Source: SURF-43 sp964628985
GTDB lineage: Bacteria; Chloroflexota; Dehalococcoidia; UBA2979
Length of the DNA: 64,000 nt
Direction: 5' to 3'
Assembly: GCA_964628985.1 (NCBI GenBank)
Contig: CAZVNJ010000003.1
Coordinates: 41,115-105,114 of the forward strand
Part shown: in pieces, positions 34,693 to 42,499 of the stretch
Numbering within the stretch: position 1 is the stretch's first letter
Layout of the letters: every line of letters starts with the position of its first letter
Program-made: the position numbers and the translations under genes
The notes under the pieces: generated by a model
What the model was told of the DNA's origin: nothing
Seen by the model: the letters and a program-made list of their open reading frames with translations, nothing else
Database searches by the model: none

Positions 34693-35760
34693 ATGGGCCA
34701 GAAGATCCGCGCGCAGTTGATCGGGGCGACCGGGTACGGCGGCCTCGGCATCCTCGAACTGCTGATCGGTCACCCGAACTTCGAGATTGCGGCACTCGTC
34801 GCCCGCGACGACGCCGGCAAGCGCATCGACGAGGTCTACCCGCACCTCGCGGGCCGGTGCGACCTGCCTGTGCAAGCTCCGGATGCGATCCAGGTGGGGG
34901 TGGACTGCGACGTGGTGATCTTCGCTACCCCCGACCGCGTCTCGCAGCCGTACGCCGACAATCTCACCTCCCGCGGCGTGCGCTTTATTGACTACTCGGG
35001 TGACTTCCGCTTCGCGAGCGTGCAGGACTACGCCCGGTACGCCGACCGGCACCCATCGATCAGTGACACCTCGCACCAGACACCGGGCCTCCTCGGAAAG
35101 GCCGTCTACGGCGTCACGGAACTGAACGCCGAGGCCATCGGTGGCGCGCCCATCGTCGGCAATCCCGGCTGCTTCGCCGTCGGCATCGTCTTGGGCATGG
35201 CGCCGCTGTACGCGGAGGGCCTCGTCGAGGACGGTGTGGTCATCGTCGACGGCCTTACTGGCTCCTCCGGCGCAGGCAAGAAACCAGCGCCGCTCCAGCA
35301 TTTCAGCCACCTGAACGACAACGTCGTCCCCTACCGCGTGCTGAACCACCAGCACACCGTGGAGGCCGAGTTCACCCTCGGCCGGCTGGGGAAGGCAAAG
35401 GGCGCCACTGTCGACTTCATCCCGCACCTGCTCGGGACGACGCGCGGCATCCTGAACACCATGCACACGACGCTGACAACCTCTGTCAGCCGCAAGACGC
35501 TGCTCGATCAGTACCGGGCCTACTTCGCGGGCCATCCCTTCGTCCGGGTGCTGGACACTCCACCGACGCTCAAAGGCACGCTCGGCTCGAACTACATCGA
35601 TATCTCCCTCTTCACCTCCCCGGACAACCGCCGGGCTGTCGTGATGACCTCGATCGACAACCTGATGAAGGGCCAGAGCGGCTCTGCGATGCAGAACCTC
35701 AACGTTATGTTCGGACTGCCTCAGCAGGCCGGCCTCGATCGGGGCCCGATCTACCCGTAG
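34693..35760 (+). CDS. argC: N-acetyl-gamma-glutamyl-phosphate reductase
   Basis: This 355-residue enzyme of arginine synthesis reduces N-acetylglutamyl-5-phosphate to the semialdehyde with NADPH. It has the N-terminal NADP site GATGYGGLGILELL, IFATPDRVSQ, the active-site GNPGCFA with Cys160, and HxxEAEF (VEAEFTLG). The length is typical. No other arg genes are in the window. A strong dyad ~157 bases downstream may end its transcript. Confidence 0.95.
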   Translation: MGQKIRAQLIGATGYGGLGILELLIGHPNFEIAALVARDDAGKRIDEVYPHLAGRCDLPVQAPDAIQVGVDCDVVIFATPDRVSQPYADNLTSRGVRFIDYSGDFRFASVQDYARYADRHPSISDTSHQTPGLLGKAVYGVTELNAEAIGGAPIVGNPGCFAVGIVLGMAPLYAEGLVEDGVVIVDGLTGSSGAGKKPAPLQHFSHLNDNVVPYRVLNHQHTVEAEFTLGRLGKAKGATVDFIPHLLGTTRGILNTMHTTLTTSVSRKTLLDQYRAYFAGHPFVRVLDTPPTLKGTLGSNYIDISLFTSPDNRRAVVMTSIDNLMKGQSGSAMQNLNVMFGLPQQAGLDRGPIYP

Positions 35761-35916
35761 GGCGGGCTGCGAGCCTCACAGAATTCCCTCCGGCGAATCT
35801 GCGGGGGCGCCCCTGCGGCGTCCGAACGGGCAAGGCCATGCCCTCGTTCTCCTGCTGTCAGGCACCAAGCCTGGCACCGGGTACGGCTGGAGCCGCCACC
35901 CGAAGTACCCGGAAGA

Positions 35917-35951
35917 CGGCGCCGGCCATCCCCCGCCTGAGGCCGGCGCCG
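35917..35951 (+). terminator. strong GC stem-loop downstream of argC (possible terminator)
   Basis: CGGCGCCGGCC (35917-35927) pairs perfectly with GGCCGGCGCCG (35941-35951) across a 13-base loop, followed by CTTT. The T-run is weak. The remaining ~270 bases between argC and the sigma factor hold no other recognised feature and should include the sigma gene promoter. Confidence 0.5.
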
Positions 35952-36033
35952 CTTTCGGGCACAGCAGATCAGGACGGGAACGTCAGGACACAGCAGCAGG
36001 CGCGGAGGATTCGCGTCACCGAGGGACGCTATC

Positions 36034-36696
36034 GTGGGCATTCGGATGACGGCCATGTGGACGATGGGCGCAGCGCCCATCTCCGTGCCGTTCAACGGTG
36101 CGAAGGCGGGCGCGTTGGACCGGACTGCAGCGCGCGAGGTCTCCGCCCCCGCCGATCCGGTCGAGGTAACCGGCCTCGTGGATCGCGCCAAGGACGGCGA
36201 CGCGCAAGCATTCGGCCTCCTGTACGACCGCTTCCAGCCCGAAATCCTCCGTTATCTGATCCACCGCACGCGCGACCACGAAGCAGCCGAGGATCTGACC
36301 CAGCAGGTCTTCCTGAAGGCATGGCAGGCCATCCCGCGCTTCGAGCAGCGGGGCGTCCCTTTCAAGGCATGGCTCTACCGCATGGCTCACAACCAGATGG
36401 TGGACCACTTCCGCACCCGCAAGACCACGAGCGAACTCGGCGACTTCGACCTGCCCGACGAGGCGGACCAGGAGTCCGCCCTCTTGGCCGGCGAGATGAG
36501 CGAGGCGCTGCAGCGAGCACTGGCACGCCTCTCTGAGGACCACCGCCAGGTGCTGACGCTCCGCTTCCTCATGGAGAAGTCCGCGCGGGAGATCGGCGAG
36601 GTGATGGGGCGCAAGGAGGTCACCGTCCGCGGTCTCCAGATGCGAGCACTGCAGGCGCTTCGCCGTGAGATCGAGTCGATGGGAGGGCTGCCATGA
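36034..36696 (+). CDS. sigma-70 family (ECF-type) RNA polymerase sigma factor
   Basis: This 220-residue protein has region 2 (FGLLYDRFQPEILRYLIHRTRDHEAAEDLTQQVFLKAWQAI and AWLYRMAHNQMVDHFR) and region 4 (LARLSEDHRQVLTLRFLMEKSAREIGEVMGRKEVTVRGLQMRALQALR) with a short acidic linker and no region 3. It directs polymerase to a dedicated promoter set. A GTG at 36034 with GAGGGA upstream is chosen; ATGs 12 and 21 bases later are possible. It overlaps the FecR-like gene as ATGA, so that membrane protein is the likely partner or anti-sigma factor. Confidence 0.9.
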   Translation: MGIRMTAMWTMGAAPISVPFNGAKAGALDRTAAREVSAPADPVEVTGLVDRAKDGDAQAFGLLYDRFQPEILRYLIHRTRDHEAAEDLTQQVFLKAWQAIPRFEQRGVPFKAWLYRMAHNQMVDHFRTRKTTSELGDFDLPDEADQESALLAGEMSEALQRALARLSEDHRQVLTLRFLMEKSAREIGEVMGRKEVTVRGLQMRALQALRREIESMGGLP

Positions 36697-38747
36697 CGGC
36701 GCCTCGCACCCCCGTTGAACTCATCATTGACCGCTGCATTGAAGACCTGCGCGCCGGCCGCGTCACCGTGGAGGAGTGCCTGTTGCGCTTCCCGCAGGAC
36801 CGCGAGGTCCTGGAGCCGGCGCTTCGTGCGGCCGCGGCCATGAGCCAACTCCCCCGGTTGGAGCAAGCCCGGACGCCTGACCCTGCCCGCCGAGCCGCCT
36901 TCATGGCGGCGCTGCGCGACACGCCGCAGCAACGCCGGCGCCGTATCCGTGTGCCGTCGCTCGCCACGCTGCTCAGCGCTGGCGCGTTCCGCGTCGTGGG
37001 GCCCGCCTTCGCCCTCGCCGCCGTGGCCGTCGCCGTCGTCCTGGGCGGCGGTGGCACGCCCGCGACCGCCTCAACCCTCACCGTCTTCGTAGGCGAAGTC
37101 CAGCGCCTCGATGGGGTCGAATGGCGCACGCTGCGTGACGGTTCCGCCCTGGAGGCGGGCGTCCGGATGCGTACGGCCGCCGGCAGTCACGCCGTGATCA
37201 CCTTCCCGGACGGCTCAACGGTCGCGCTCGACCCACAGACCGAGGTCCTCATCGAGACGCTCGCGATGTCCCCACGTCGCATCGAGGTGCGCCAGCAGTC
37301 CGGACGCTTGTGGCATGACATCGTCCATGACGAGACAGACGGCTCGCGCTTTGTGGTGCTGACCCCGGACGCGCGCATCGAGGTCCTGGGGACGGTATTC
37401 GAGACCTCTGTGGACGCGGTGACCGGGAAGACGGATGTCGCCACCGTGGAGGGAGAGGTCCGCGTCGTGGCGGGCGAGCAGGCCGTGCCCGTCGGGCGCG
37501 GCGAGACCCTCCGGGCGCGCAAGGAGACCATCGAGGACGTGGCCACGGCGCCTCTCCTCGACAGCGCACTGACCATCAGCGGCCCCTTCGCCTCCGCCAT
37601 GCTGACGCCGGACGGGCGGGGTACAGGTGTGCGCATCGATGGCGTCGTCTTCCGCCAGTTGCGCGGGATCACCACGGCCTTGAGTCCCGGAGTTCAGCGC
37701 TTTGACCTGCAGTCCGTAGACCCGGGCGAGTACGTGCTGTTCGTCCAGCGCTACGGCGATGGTGCCGGGGAGATCGTGATTGACATGCCTGAAGGGCAGC
37801 AGCGATTCGTGATCGAGGCTGGCGTCGCCCTCGCGCGGCTGCCTCTCCGCATCGATGTCGCGGGGGGGATCCCCCTGCTCGTCGCCACATCGTTGGAGAT
37901 CACCGGGGCGGCTCCCGCGCCGGTAGTGCGTGTGGCTGAGAGCGAGCGCACAAAGGCGGCCATCGACCTCGTCGTGCAAGCACGGGAGAAGCGGCGCGAG
38001 CAAGACCGTGACGATGAACGGGACACGGTGCGTGCAGCCGTGACACGCACGGCGACCAAGACACCGGCGGCACGCGCGACCACGGCCACCCCCGAGCGGA
38101 AGGCCCCGACCCCGCGCGCGACCGAGCGGACCGCGACCGCGACATCAACCCCGATCGCCACACGCGCCGCCACGACGCGCACCGCATCTCCCACTCCGAC
38201 GCCTCAGACGCGGTCAACCGTCACCGCGCAGGCAGACGCTGAGGTGAACGCCGCATACACGCGTCGCCTTCGCGCCGCGGTCACTTCAGGTGACCTCGAA
38301 GCGATCCGGCAGGCGCTGGAAGAGGCCGTAGGTGGTGAGAGCCTGACCCTGCGCCGGGCACGAGTGTCGGCGATCGTGACCGCGCTCGAGAACCAGACCA
38401 GCGCTCAGCGCATCGCGTTGCTGTTCGTGGACGGGAAGAACGGGCGCCTGCGGGATGACCTGCGCGAGGCCCTGTCCGCACACAGCGACTCAGGCCGGGC
38501 CCGCCTGGACGCGGCCATCGTGATCGCCGAGGCCCGGCGGCTTGAACAGCTTTCCAAGCAGAAGATCCCGACGCCGACCCCGACACCGGCCAAGACGGTG
38601 GTGCCCGTCAACCAGGCGACAACTACACCCAGTCCCACGGCGACGCCCACTCAGAGCGCGCCCTCCACTTCAACTCCCACGCCCACGCCGTCGACGACAC
38701 CGGCCCGACTCCCCGCGGTCGTCCCCTCGCTCCTGCCAGCGAACTAG
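36693..38747 (+). CDS. FecR-domain membrane protein with Thr/Pro-rich tail (putative anti-sigma/sensor)
   Basis: The 684-residue protein starts with a cytoplasmic helical segment (LIIDRCIEDLRAGRVTVEECLLRFP) typical of Chloroflexota sigma-linked proteins. One membrane span follows near residues 100-120 (FALAAVAVAVVLGGGG), then a FecR beta domain (GSHAVITFPDGSTVALDPQTEVLIE). The outer half has long TPT/RAT-type low-complexity linkers around a helical repeat region and ends in a TPTPTPSTTP tail. ATGA coupling with the sigma gene implies joint function. It might sense envelope state and hold the sigma factor; the mechanism is inference. Confidence 0.85.
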   Translation: MTAPRTPVELIIDRCIEDLRAGRVTVEECLLRFPQDREVLEPALRAAAAMSQLPRLEQARTPDPARRAAFMAALRDTPQQRRRRIRVPSLATLLSAGAFRVVGPAFALAAVAVAVVLGGGGTPATASTLTVFVGEVQRLDGVEWRTLRDGSALEAGVRMRTAAGSHAVITFPDGSTVALDPQTEVLIETLAMSPRRIEVRQQSGRLWHDIVHDETDGSRFVVLTPDARIEVLGTVFETSVDAVTGKTDVATVEGEVRVVAGEQAVPVGRGETLRARKETIEDVATAPLLDSALTISGPFASAMLTPDGRGTGVRIDGVVFRQLRGITTALSPGVQRFDLQSVDPGEYVLFVQRYGDGAGEIVIDMPEGQQRFVIEAGVALARLPLRIDVAGGIPLLVATSLEITGAAPAPVVRVAESERTKAAIDLVVQAREKRREQDRDDERDTVRAAVTRTATKTPAARATTATPERKAPTPRATERTATATSTPIATRAATTRTASPTPTPQTRSTVTAQADAEVNAAYTRRLRAAVTSGDLEAIRQALEEAVGGESLTLRRARVSAIVTALENQTSAQRIALLFVDGKNGRLRDDLREALSAHSDSGRARLDAAIVIAEARRLEQLSKQKIPTPTPTPAKTVVPVNQATTTPSPTATPTQSAPSTSTPTPTPSTTPARLPAVVPSLLPAN

Positions 38748-38759
38748 TCATGGCGGGCG

Positions 38760-39827
38760 CTAACTGCTTGTGTTCGGTGCCTGCGTCCCGCGAAGCGGGA
38801 CCCCCTCGGTACGCAGACGGGCGTGAAGGCGCTGGATGAGCACATGGCGGACGGCGGCTGAGTCGTCGAAGCTCCGGGCTCTGACTCGGACGGTGACTTC
38901 AATGAGGTTGTCCGCGAAGCGCCCGAAGCGGACGCGGGGCTCGGCCCCAGGGATCGCCCCAGGCTCCTCGTCGCGCACCAAACGTGCCTCGTCAGCGATC
39001 ACGGCGGCCACGCGTGCGAGATCCGCGTCATAGGTGACCGTGAGGTCCACCCGCGCATCCATGGCCAGGTCCCCCGCCGTGTAGTTCGTGACTACCGACC
39101 CGGCGAGGAGACTGTTGGGGACGATGACGATGTTCCCGTCCGCATTGCGCAGCCTAGTGGCACGCCACCCGACATCCTCGACCCGTCCGGAGGGCCCATT
39201 CGCTACCTCAATCTGGTCCCCGGCCCGCACCGACGCGTCCGAGAGCATGTAGGAGGAGGCGAAGAGGTTCGCGAGCAGCGGCTGCAGGGCGAGGGCAACA
39301 GCCAGGCCGCCGATCCCGAGGCCCGCGAGCAGCGGGCTGATCTGAATCCCCAGGGTGTCCAGGACGATGATCGCCCCGGCGAGCACGATCACGACGTCGG
39401 CGGCCCGTCGCACCAGGGGGGCCGTGCGTGTATCGAGCCGGCGGCCCGCCGCGCTGGGGCGAGCGGCGTACCAGCGCAGCAGGCGGGAGACGATGCGCTG
39501 CAGCGCCAGCGTGACCACCGCGACCGTCGCGGCGATCCACCAGCGCTCGATGCGCTGATGGTGCGGCCCGAGGTAGGAGAGAGAGCGCAGCGCCGGGAAC
39601 AGTGCCTGGGCGAAGACGAGCAGCACCAGTGGGCCACGCAGGGCCTCCGCCAACGCCTCGTCCAGATCTCGATGCGTCGCCCGGGTGACCCGGTGGATCG
39701 CCCAGCGGAGCGCGATCGCAAGGACGCGGGCGGCCGCCGCCGCGGCCAGCACCAGGCCAAGCGCGACGGCCGTCTCGCCCCACTCGGCGCGCGTCAGGCC
39801 CACTTCGAATCTGCCCACGAGCCGCAT
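38760..39827 (-). CDS. MscS-family mechanosensitive channel
   Basis: This 355-residue protein has four or five N-terminal membrane helices and the MscS pore/beta region: ISPLLAGLGIGGLAVALALQPLLANLFASSYMLSDASVRAGDQIEV, then GRVEDVGWRATRLRNADGNIVIVPNSLL. This is the core fold from pore helix TM3 into the beta domain. It releases solutes on membrane tension. ATG 39827 is chosen; an in-frame ATG at 39845 would add 6 residues. It is divergent from the DUF6159 gene and convergent with the FecR-like gene. Confidence 0.9.
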   Translation of the reverse strand: MRLVGRFEVGLTRAEWGETAVALGLVLAAAAAARVLAIALRWAIHRVTRATHRDLDEALAEALRGPLVLLVFAQALFPALRSLSYLGPHHQRIERWWIAATVAVVTLALQRIVSRLLRWYAARPSAAGRRLDTRTAPLVRRAADVVIVLAGAIIVLDTLGIQISPLLAGLGIGGLAVALALQPLLANLFASSYMLSDASVRAGDQIEVANGPSGRVEDVGWRATRLRNADGNIVIVPNSLLAGSVVTNYTAGDLAMDARVDLTVTYDADLARVAAVIADEARLVRDEEPGAIPGAEPRVRFGRFADNLIEVTVRVRARSFDDSAAVRHVLIQRLHARLRTEGVPLRGTQAPNTSS

Positions 39828-39900
39828 CCTATCCCACACTTGCATCACATTTGGGCCTGCCTGGAATGGCATACTGCAGGCTGCTCGAAGGAGACCCACC

Positions 39901-40758
39901 TTGTTCCAGTCGATCTCGAACACCTTCCAACTGATGAAGACGTCCTGGCGCGTGCTCATGCAGGACCGCGAACTGATGGTCTTCCCGATCCTGTCCGGGA
40001 TCGTGATCCTGCTCGTGGGGGGCGTCTTCGCGGCCGTCGCCTACAGCATCGGCACGTTCGACCGCATCTCGGCTTCCACGGGGGCGGCCGAGGCCGGGGC
40101 TGCCGCAGTCAGCGCGTCGGACATCGCCCTGTTCGTGATGCTGTCATTCGCAATCACGACCATCGCCGTCTTCTTCAATGCCGCCCTCATCGCCGCAGCC
40201 ATGGAACGGCTGAACGGCGGTGACCCCACGGTACGTTCTGGCTTGAATGCCGCCGTGGGTAGCCTCCCGGCGATCCTCGGATGGGCCGCAATCTCCGCAA
40301 CGGTGGGGCTGCTGCTTCAATTGGCACGCAGCCAGGCGCGCGAAGGCGCCCTGGCCATGGTCACTCGCTTCGCCATCGCAATCGTGGGTGGGATCTGGGC
40401 GTACCTCACCTTTTTCGTCGTCCCGATCATGGTGGCCGAACGGCTCGGACCGGTTGCCGCCATCAAGCGCTCGAAGGCCCTGTTCCGACAGACGTGGGGG
40501 AACCAGGCAGTCGCCGGTTTCGGCTTCGGGCTCATCTACCTCGTCGCCGTCTTGCTTTCGGCAGCAGTCGCTGTCCCCCTCGGGATGGTTTACCCGCTGC
40601 TGGGCATGATCGCCGGCGTCGCCGTATTTGCCGTGGCCTTCGGGACAGTGGCGGCGATGGAAGGCATCTTCAAGGCCGCGCTCTACGGGTTCGCCTCAGG
40701 AAAGCCTTCGAACGCCTTTGATGACGCCACGCTCCGCTCGGCATATCGCGCGCTGTAG
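39901..40758 (+). CDS. DUF6159-type polytopic membrane protein
   Basis: This 285-residue protein begins FQSISNTFQLMKTSWRVLMQDRELMVFPILSG, the DUF6159 start pattern, and has about six hydrophobic spans ending in AMEGIFKAALYGFASG. The function of the family is unknown. The start is TTG at 39901, with AAGGAG 8 bases upstream; the first ATG lies 11 codons later. Its stop is 12 bases before the left repeat of the mobile element. Confidence 0.8.
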   Translation: MFQSISNTFQLMKTSWRVLMQDRELMVFPILSGIVILLVGGVFAAVAYSIGTFDRISASTGAAEAGAAAVSASDIALFVMLSFAITTIAVFFNAALIAAAMERLNGGDPTVRSGLNAAVGSLPAILGWAAISATVGLLLQLARSQAREGALAMVTRFAIAIVGGIWAYLTFFVVPIMVAERLGPVAAIKRSKALFRQTWGNQAVAGFGFGLIYLVAVLLSAAVAVPLGMVYPLLGMIAGVAVFAVAFGTVAAMEGIFKAALYGFASGKPSNAFDDATLRSAYRAL

Positions 40759-40770
40759 GCAGACGTACCG

Positions 40771-40791
40771 GGACTAGTGGGTAACTATCCC
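40771..40791 (+). repeat. left terminal inverted repeat
   Basis: This 21-base end has the core ACTAGTGGGTAACTATCCC. It matches the reverse complement of 41943-41963 at 19 of 21 positions (differences at the 2nd and 9th bases). It lies 12 bases past the DUF6159 stop. Confidence 0.85.
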
Positions 40792-40956
40792 TATCGAGGG
40801 TTCTGGTCGCTCACGAAGAACGGCATCCGGGGCGTCTACCCCGTGTCCGCTAAGCATCTTCAGGGCTACCTGAATGAGTACGCTTGGCGGCATTCCCGCC
40901 GGAACGACGAGCGCGCCCTGTTCGAGGGGCTACTTCTCCGGGCTGCCCGGAGTTGA
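40792..40956 (+). pseudogene. ISXO2-like transposase, C-terminal fragment only
   Basis: The frame read from within the left repeat gives GFWSLTKNGIRGVYPVSAKH, then LQGYLNEYAWRHSRRNDERA and LFEGLLLRAARS, ending at TGA 40954-40956. This is the conserved C-terminal end of ISXO2/IS1595 DDE transposases (E-x-F/W-W-S-x-x-K-x-G-I, K-H-L-Q-x-Y-L-x-E, R-x-N/S-x-R). The catalytic DDE core and any start codon are absent, so it cannot make transposase. Confidence 0.82.
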
Positions 40957-41072
40957 ACGGGGCGGCTTGCCCGCCTTCGACACCTTCTTCAGGTCTTCAG
41001 GAACGTCCCCTTCTTCGGGATGGGGATTTCTGCGCCCTGTGGGGTAGTCTGCGTCGGTTCTTTCCCGCTCAT
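40930..41072 (-). pseudogene. frameshifted small antisense ORF of the element
   Basis: From ATG 41072 the minus strand reads MSGKEPTQTTPQGAEIPIPK and then runs into a stop after a GGGG run. Shifting by one base at that run continues DVPEDLKKVSKAGKPPRSTP and ends at a TAG at 40932-40930. The 143-base span is one base short of 48 codons, as expected for loss of a single G. It overlaps the end of the transposase fragment in antisense and starts 13 bases from the passenger gene ATG, facing away from it. I believe similar short ORFs occur in related elements, but that is memory. Confidence 0.45.
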
Positions 41073-41085
41073 AGGGGCATCGCAC

Positions 41086-41847
41086 ATGAAGTTGCGCAAG
41101 TGGACTCCTCGTCACCCACTCGACGGGCCACGGATGAAGATCGTACGGGCGGAGAGCCACCTGAAGCGTCTCGACGCGGCGCTTGGGAAGTACCGGCAGT
41201 TGAAGCCCTATCGTCTCGATGTTGAGACGCGCGACAAAGAGCGCGTCTACGTCTACCGCATCGATGCCGTTGTCGAACCACCGCGGGATCTCGGACTGCT
41301 TGTCGGCGAGATCGCCTACCACCTTCGTAGTGCCCTCGATCAAATCATCTGGCCGTTGTCCGGAGCGGAATCCCTCTCTGAACAAGCGCAGCGCCGCGTC
41401 ACCTTCCCCATCTTCAAAGATCGGAATCCCGGGCTGTGGGAACAGAACCTCAACGGTGTCAAGGACAATGTCCGTGATGTGGTCAATGGCTTTCAGCCAT
41501 ACATCGACGGCGAGCGGGCGGAATACCACCGACTCTGGGTGCTGAACGAGATCGCGACCTTCGACCGGCACCGTTTCATTCACATGGCGAACGGAGTTAC
41601 GACCGTTCCGAAGGTCGCGGGCATCGAGGTCTCTACGGGCCGCCTCAATGACGGCGACGTAGTAGCGGTAGCCACCTTCGATAGCCACCCGAAAGAGACA
41701 TTCGAGCCATACGTCACCTTCGACGTAATGCTTCCAGTAGGCAGGCCCGACGGCGGCGTCCGTATCGCTGCCCTCAGGGACATACACGAGTACGTCCGAG
41801 ACAAAGTGCTGCCAGCCTTTGTGCGCTTCTTCCCGGATTCGGAATGA
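41086..41847 (+). CDS. passenger protein of the IS1595-like element, unknown function
   Basis: This 253-residue intact ORF resembles a widespread family of unannotated proteins with a helical core LVGEIAYHLRSALDQIIWPL, a VTFPIFKD segment, VVNGFQPYIDG, LWVLNEIATFDRHRFIHM (family pattern L-x-x-L-N/E-x-x-x-x-D-x-H-R) and a beta-rich C-terminal half. The RHRFIH stretch superficially fits the R-x4-H of HEPN ribonucleases, but this may be chance. Its base composition looks less GC-rich than flanking genes. ATG 41086 follows ATAGGGGC. No function is assigned. Confidence 0.7.
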   Translation: MKLRKWTPRHPLDGPRMKIVRAESHLKRLDAALGKYRQLKPYRLDVETRDKERVYVYRIDAVVEPPRDLGLLVGEIAYHLRSALDQIIWPLSGAESLSEQAQRRVTFPIFKDRNPGLWEQNLNGVKDNVRDVVNGFQPYIDGERAEYHRLWVLNEIATFDRHRFIHMANGVTTVPKVAGIEVSTGRLNDGDVVAVATFDSHPKETFEPYVTFDVMLPVGRPDGGVRIAALRDIHEYVRDKVLPAFVRFFPDSE

Positions 41848-41942
41848 GAGCGCTGCGACCTCGGAAAACGACGGCTCTCGATTCGTCCTCATAGTTCACC
41901 GCCAACGGCGCGGCGAACCGATTCGTTCCCCTCTACATCAGG

Positions 41943-41963
41943 GGGATAGTTACCAACTAGTGC
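41943..41963 (-). repeat. right terminal inverted repeat
   Basis: This is the inverted partner of 40771-40791 with core GGGATAGTTACCAACTAGTG. Bases 41957-41959 inside it read CTA and provide the TAG stop of the DUF1684 gene that enters from the right on the minus strand. Confidence 0.85.
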
Positions 41964-42499
41964 ACGCCGTCCCCGCCGAGGCGTTCCCCGGCGCGGATGT
42001 GCACGCTCAGCCGGTTCTCAGCGGGGGGAATGGGGCACGAGTAGCCGGGGTTGTACGCACAGTACGGGTGGTACGCGTAATTGAAGTCGAGGATGAGACG
42101 GCCGTCCTCCACCGGTAGGTCCAGGTAGCGGCCCGCCCCATAGGTCTCGACTCCCGCCCCGGCATCGACAAACGGGAGGAAGAGCCCACCGGTGTCAGGG
42201 TCACGAAAGACTGTCAGCGACTGCTCCACGCCACCGACGGGGAACCGGATGCGCGCCCACCGCTCGTACTCGCGGATGTCCCCGTCCGACGTGCCCATTT
42301 CGATCACTTCGACGTCCTCGTAGGGCTCTGGGGTCACGATGAAGGCCAGACCCGGATCCTCTGGGTAGTAGGCGAGCCCGCTGAACGTGCGTCGCGCAGA
42401 TGGCAGCAGCGGTGACTCCGGCTGGTCTCGAAAGAATTGGTCCTTGGCCGCCCGGTACTCCTCGAGCTCGCTGGGCTCACTGCTCGCTGGTTCACTCAC
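41957..42499 (-). CDS. DUF1684 protein with 3' end altered by the mobile element
   Basis: This 180-residue protein has DUF1684 landmarks: LEEYRAAKDQFFRDQPESPL near the start, FSGLAYYPEDPGLAFIV, FRDPDTGGLFLPFVDAGAGVETYGAGRYLDL, and the signature LDFNYAYHPYCAYNPGYSCPIPPAENRL followed by VHIRAGER. Family members normally end just after the R-A-G-E-R/K stretch. Here a few extra residues lead to a stop lying in the element's right repeat, so the insertion probably replaced the native stop. The GTG start overlaps yqeC by 8 bases. Function is unknown; it is probably still produced. Confidence 0.85.
   Translation of the reverse strand: MSEPASSEPSELEEYRAAKDQFFRDQPESPLLPSARRTFSGLAYYPEDPGLAFIVTPEPYEDVEVIEMGTSDGDIREYERWARIRFPVGGVEQSLTVFRDPDTGGLFLPFVDAGAGVETYGAGRYLDLPVEDGRLILDFNYAYHPYCAYNPGYSCPIPPAENRLSVHIRAGERLGGDGVH

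Larger units (their letters stand above)
40771..41963. mobile_element. IS1595/ISXO2-like element remnant carrying a passenger gene
   Basis: A 1193-bp unit is bounded by 21-bp imperfect inverted repeats (19 of 21 identical). Between them lie the last ~55 codons of an ISXO2-like transposase, an antisense frameshifted small ORF, and an intact 253-codon passenger gene. The transposase 5' part is missing, and the left repeat runs straight into its C-terminal coding end. The unit is therefore non-autonomous or the product of an internal deletion. IS1595-family elements are known to carry passenger genes. No clear 8-bp target duplication is visible (left ACGTACCG, right ACGCCGTC share only the first 3 bases). 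It sits between convergent genes. Confidence 0.75.

Noticed and set aside
35761..36033. A riboswitch or structured RNA between argC and the sigma factor
   Set aside because: Apart from the strong dyad at 35917-35951, no known riboswitch core sequence could be matched.
38560..38747. Repeated ACGCC/CACC units as a CRISPR or tandem repeat array
   Set aside because: They encode Thr-Pro linkers in a continuous reading frame and have no regular spacers.
41086..41847. Calling the passenger gene a HEPN toxin
   Set aside because: Only a six-residue R-x4-H match supports it; the family landmark D-x-H-R explains the same residues, so the function is left open.
40763..41971. 8-bp target site duplication around the IS1595-like element
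   Set aside because: The flanks ACGTACCG and ACGCCGTC share only their first 3 bases, and other boundary choices gave no better match.
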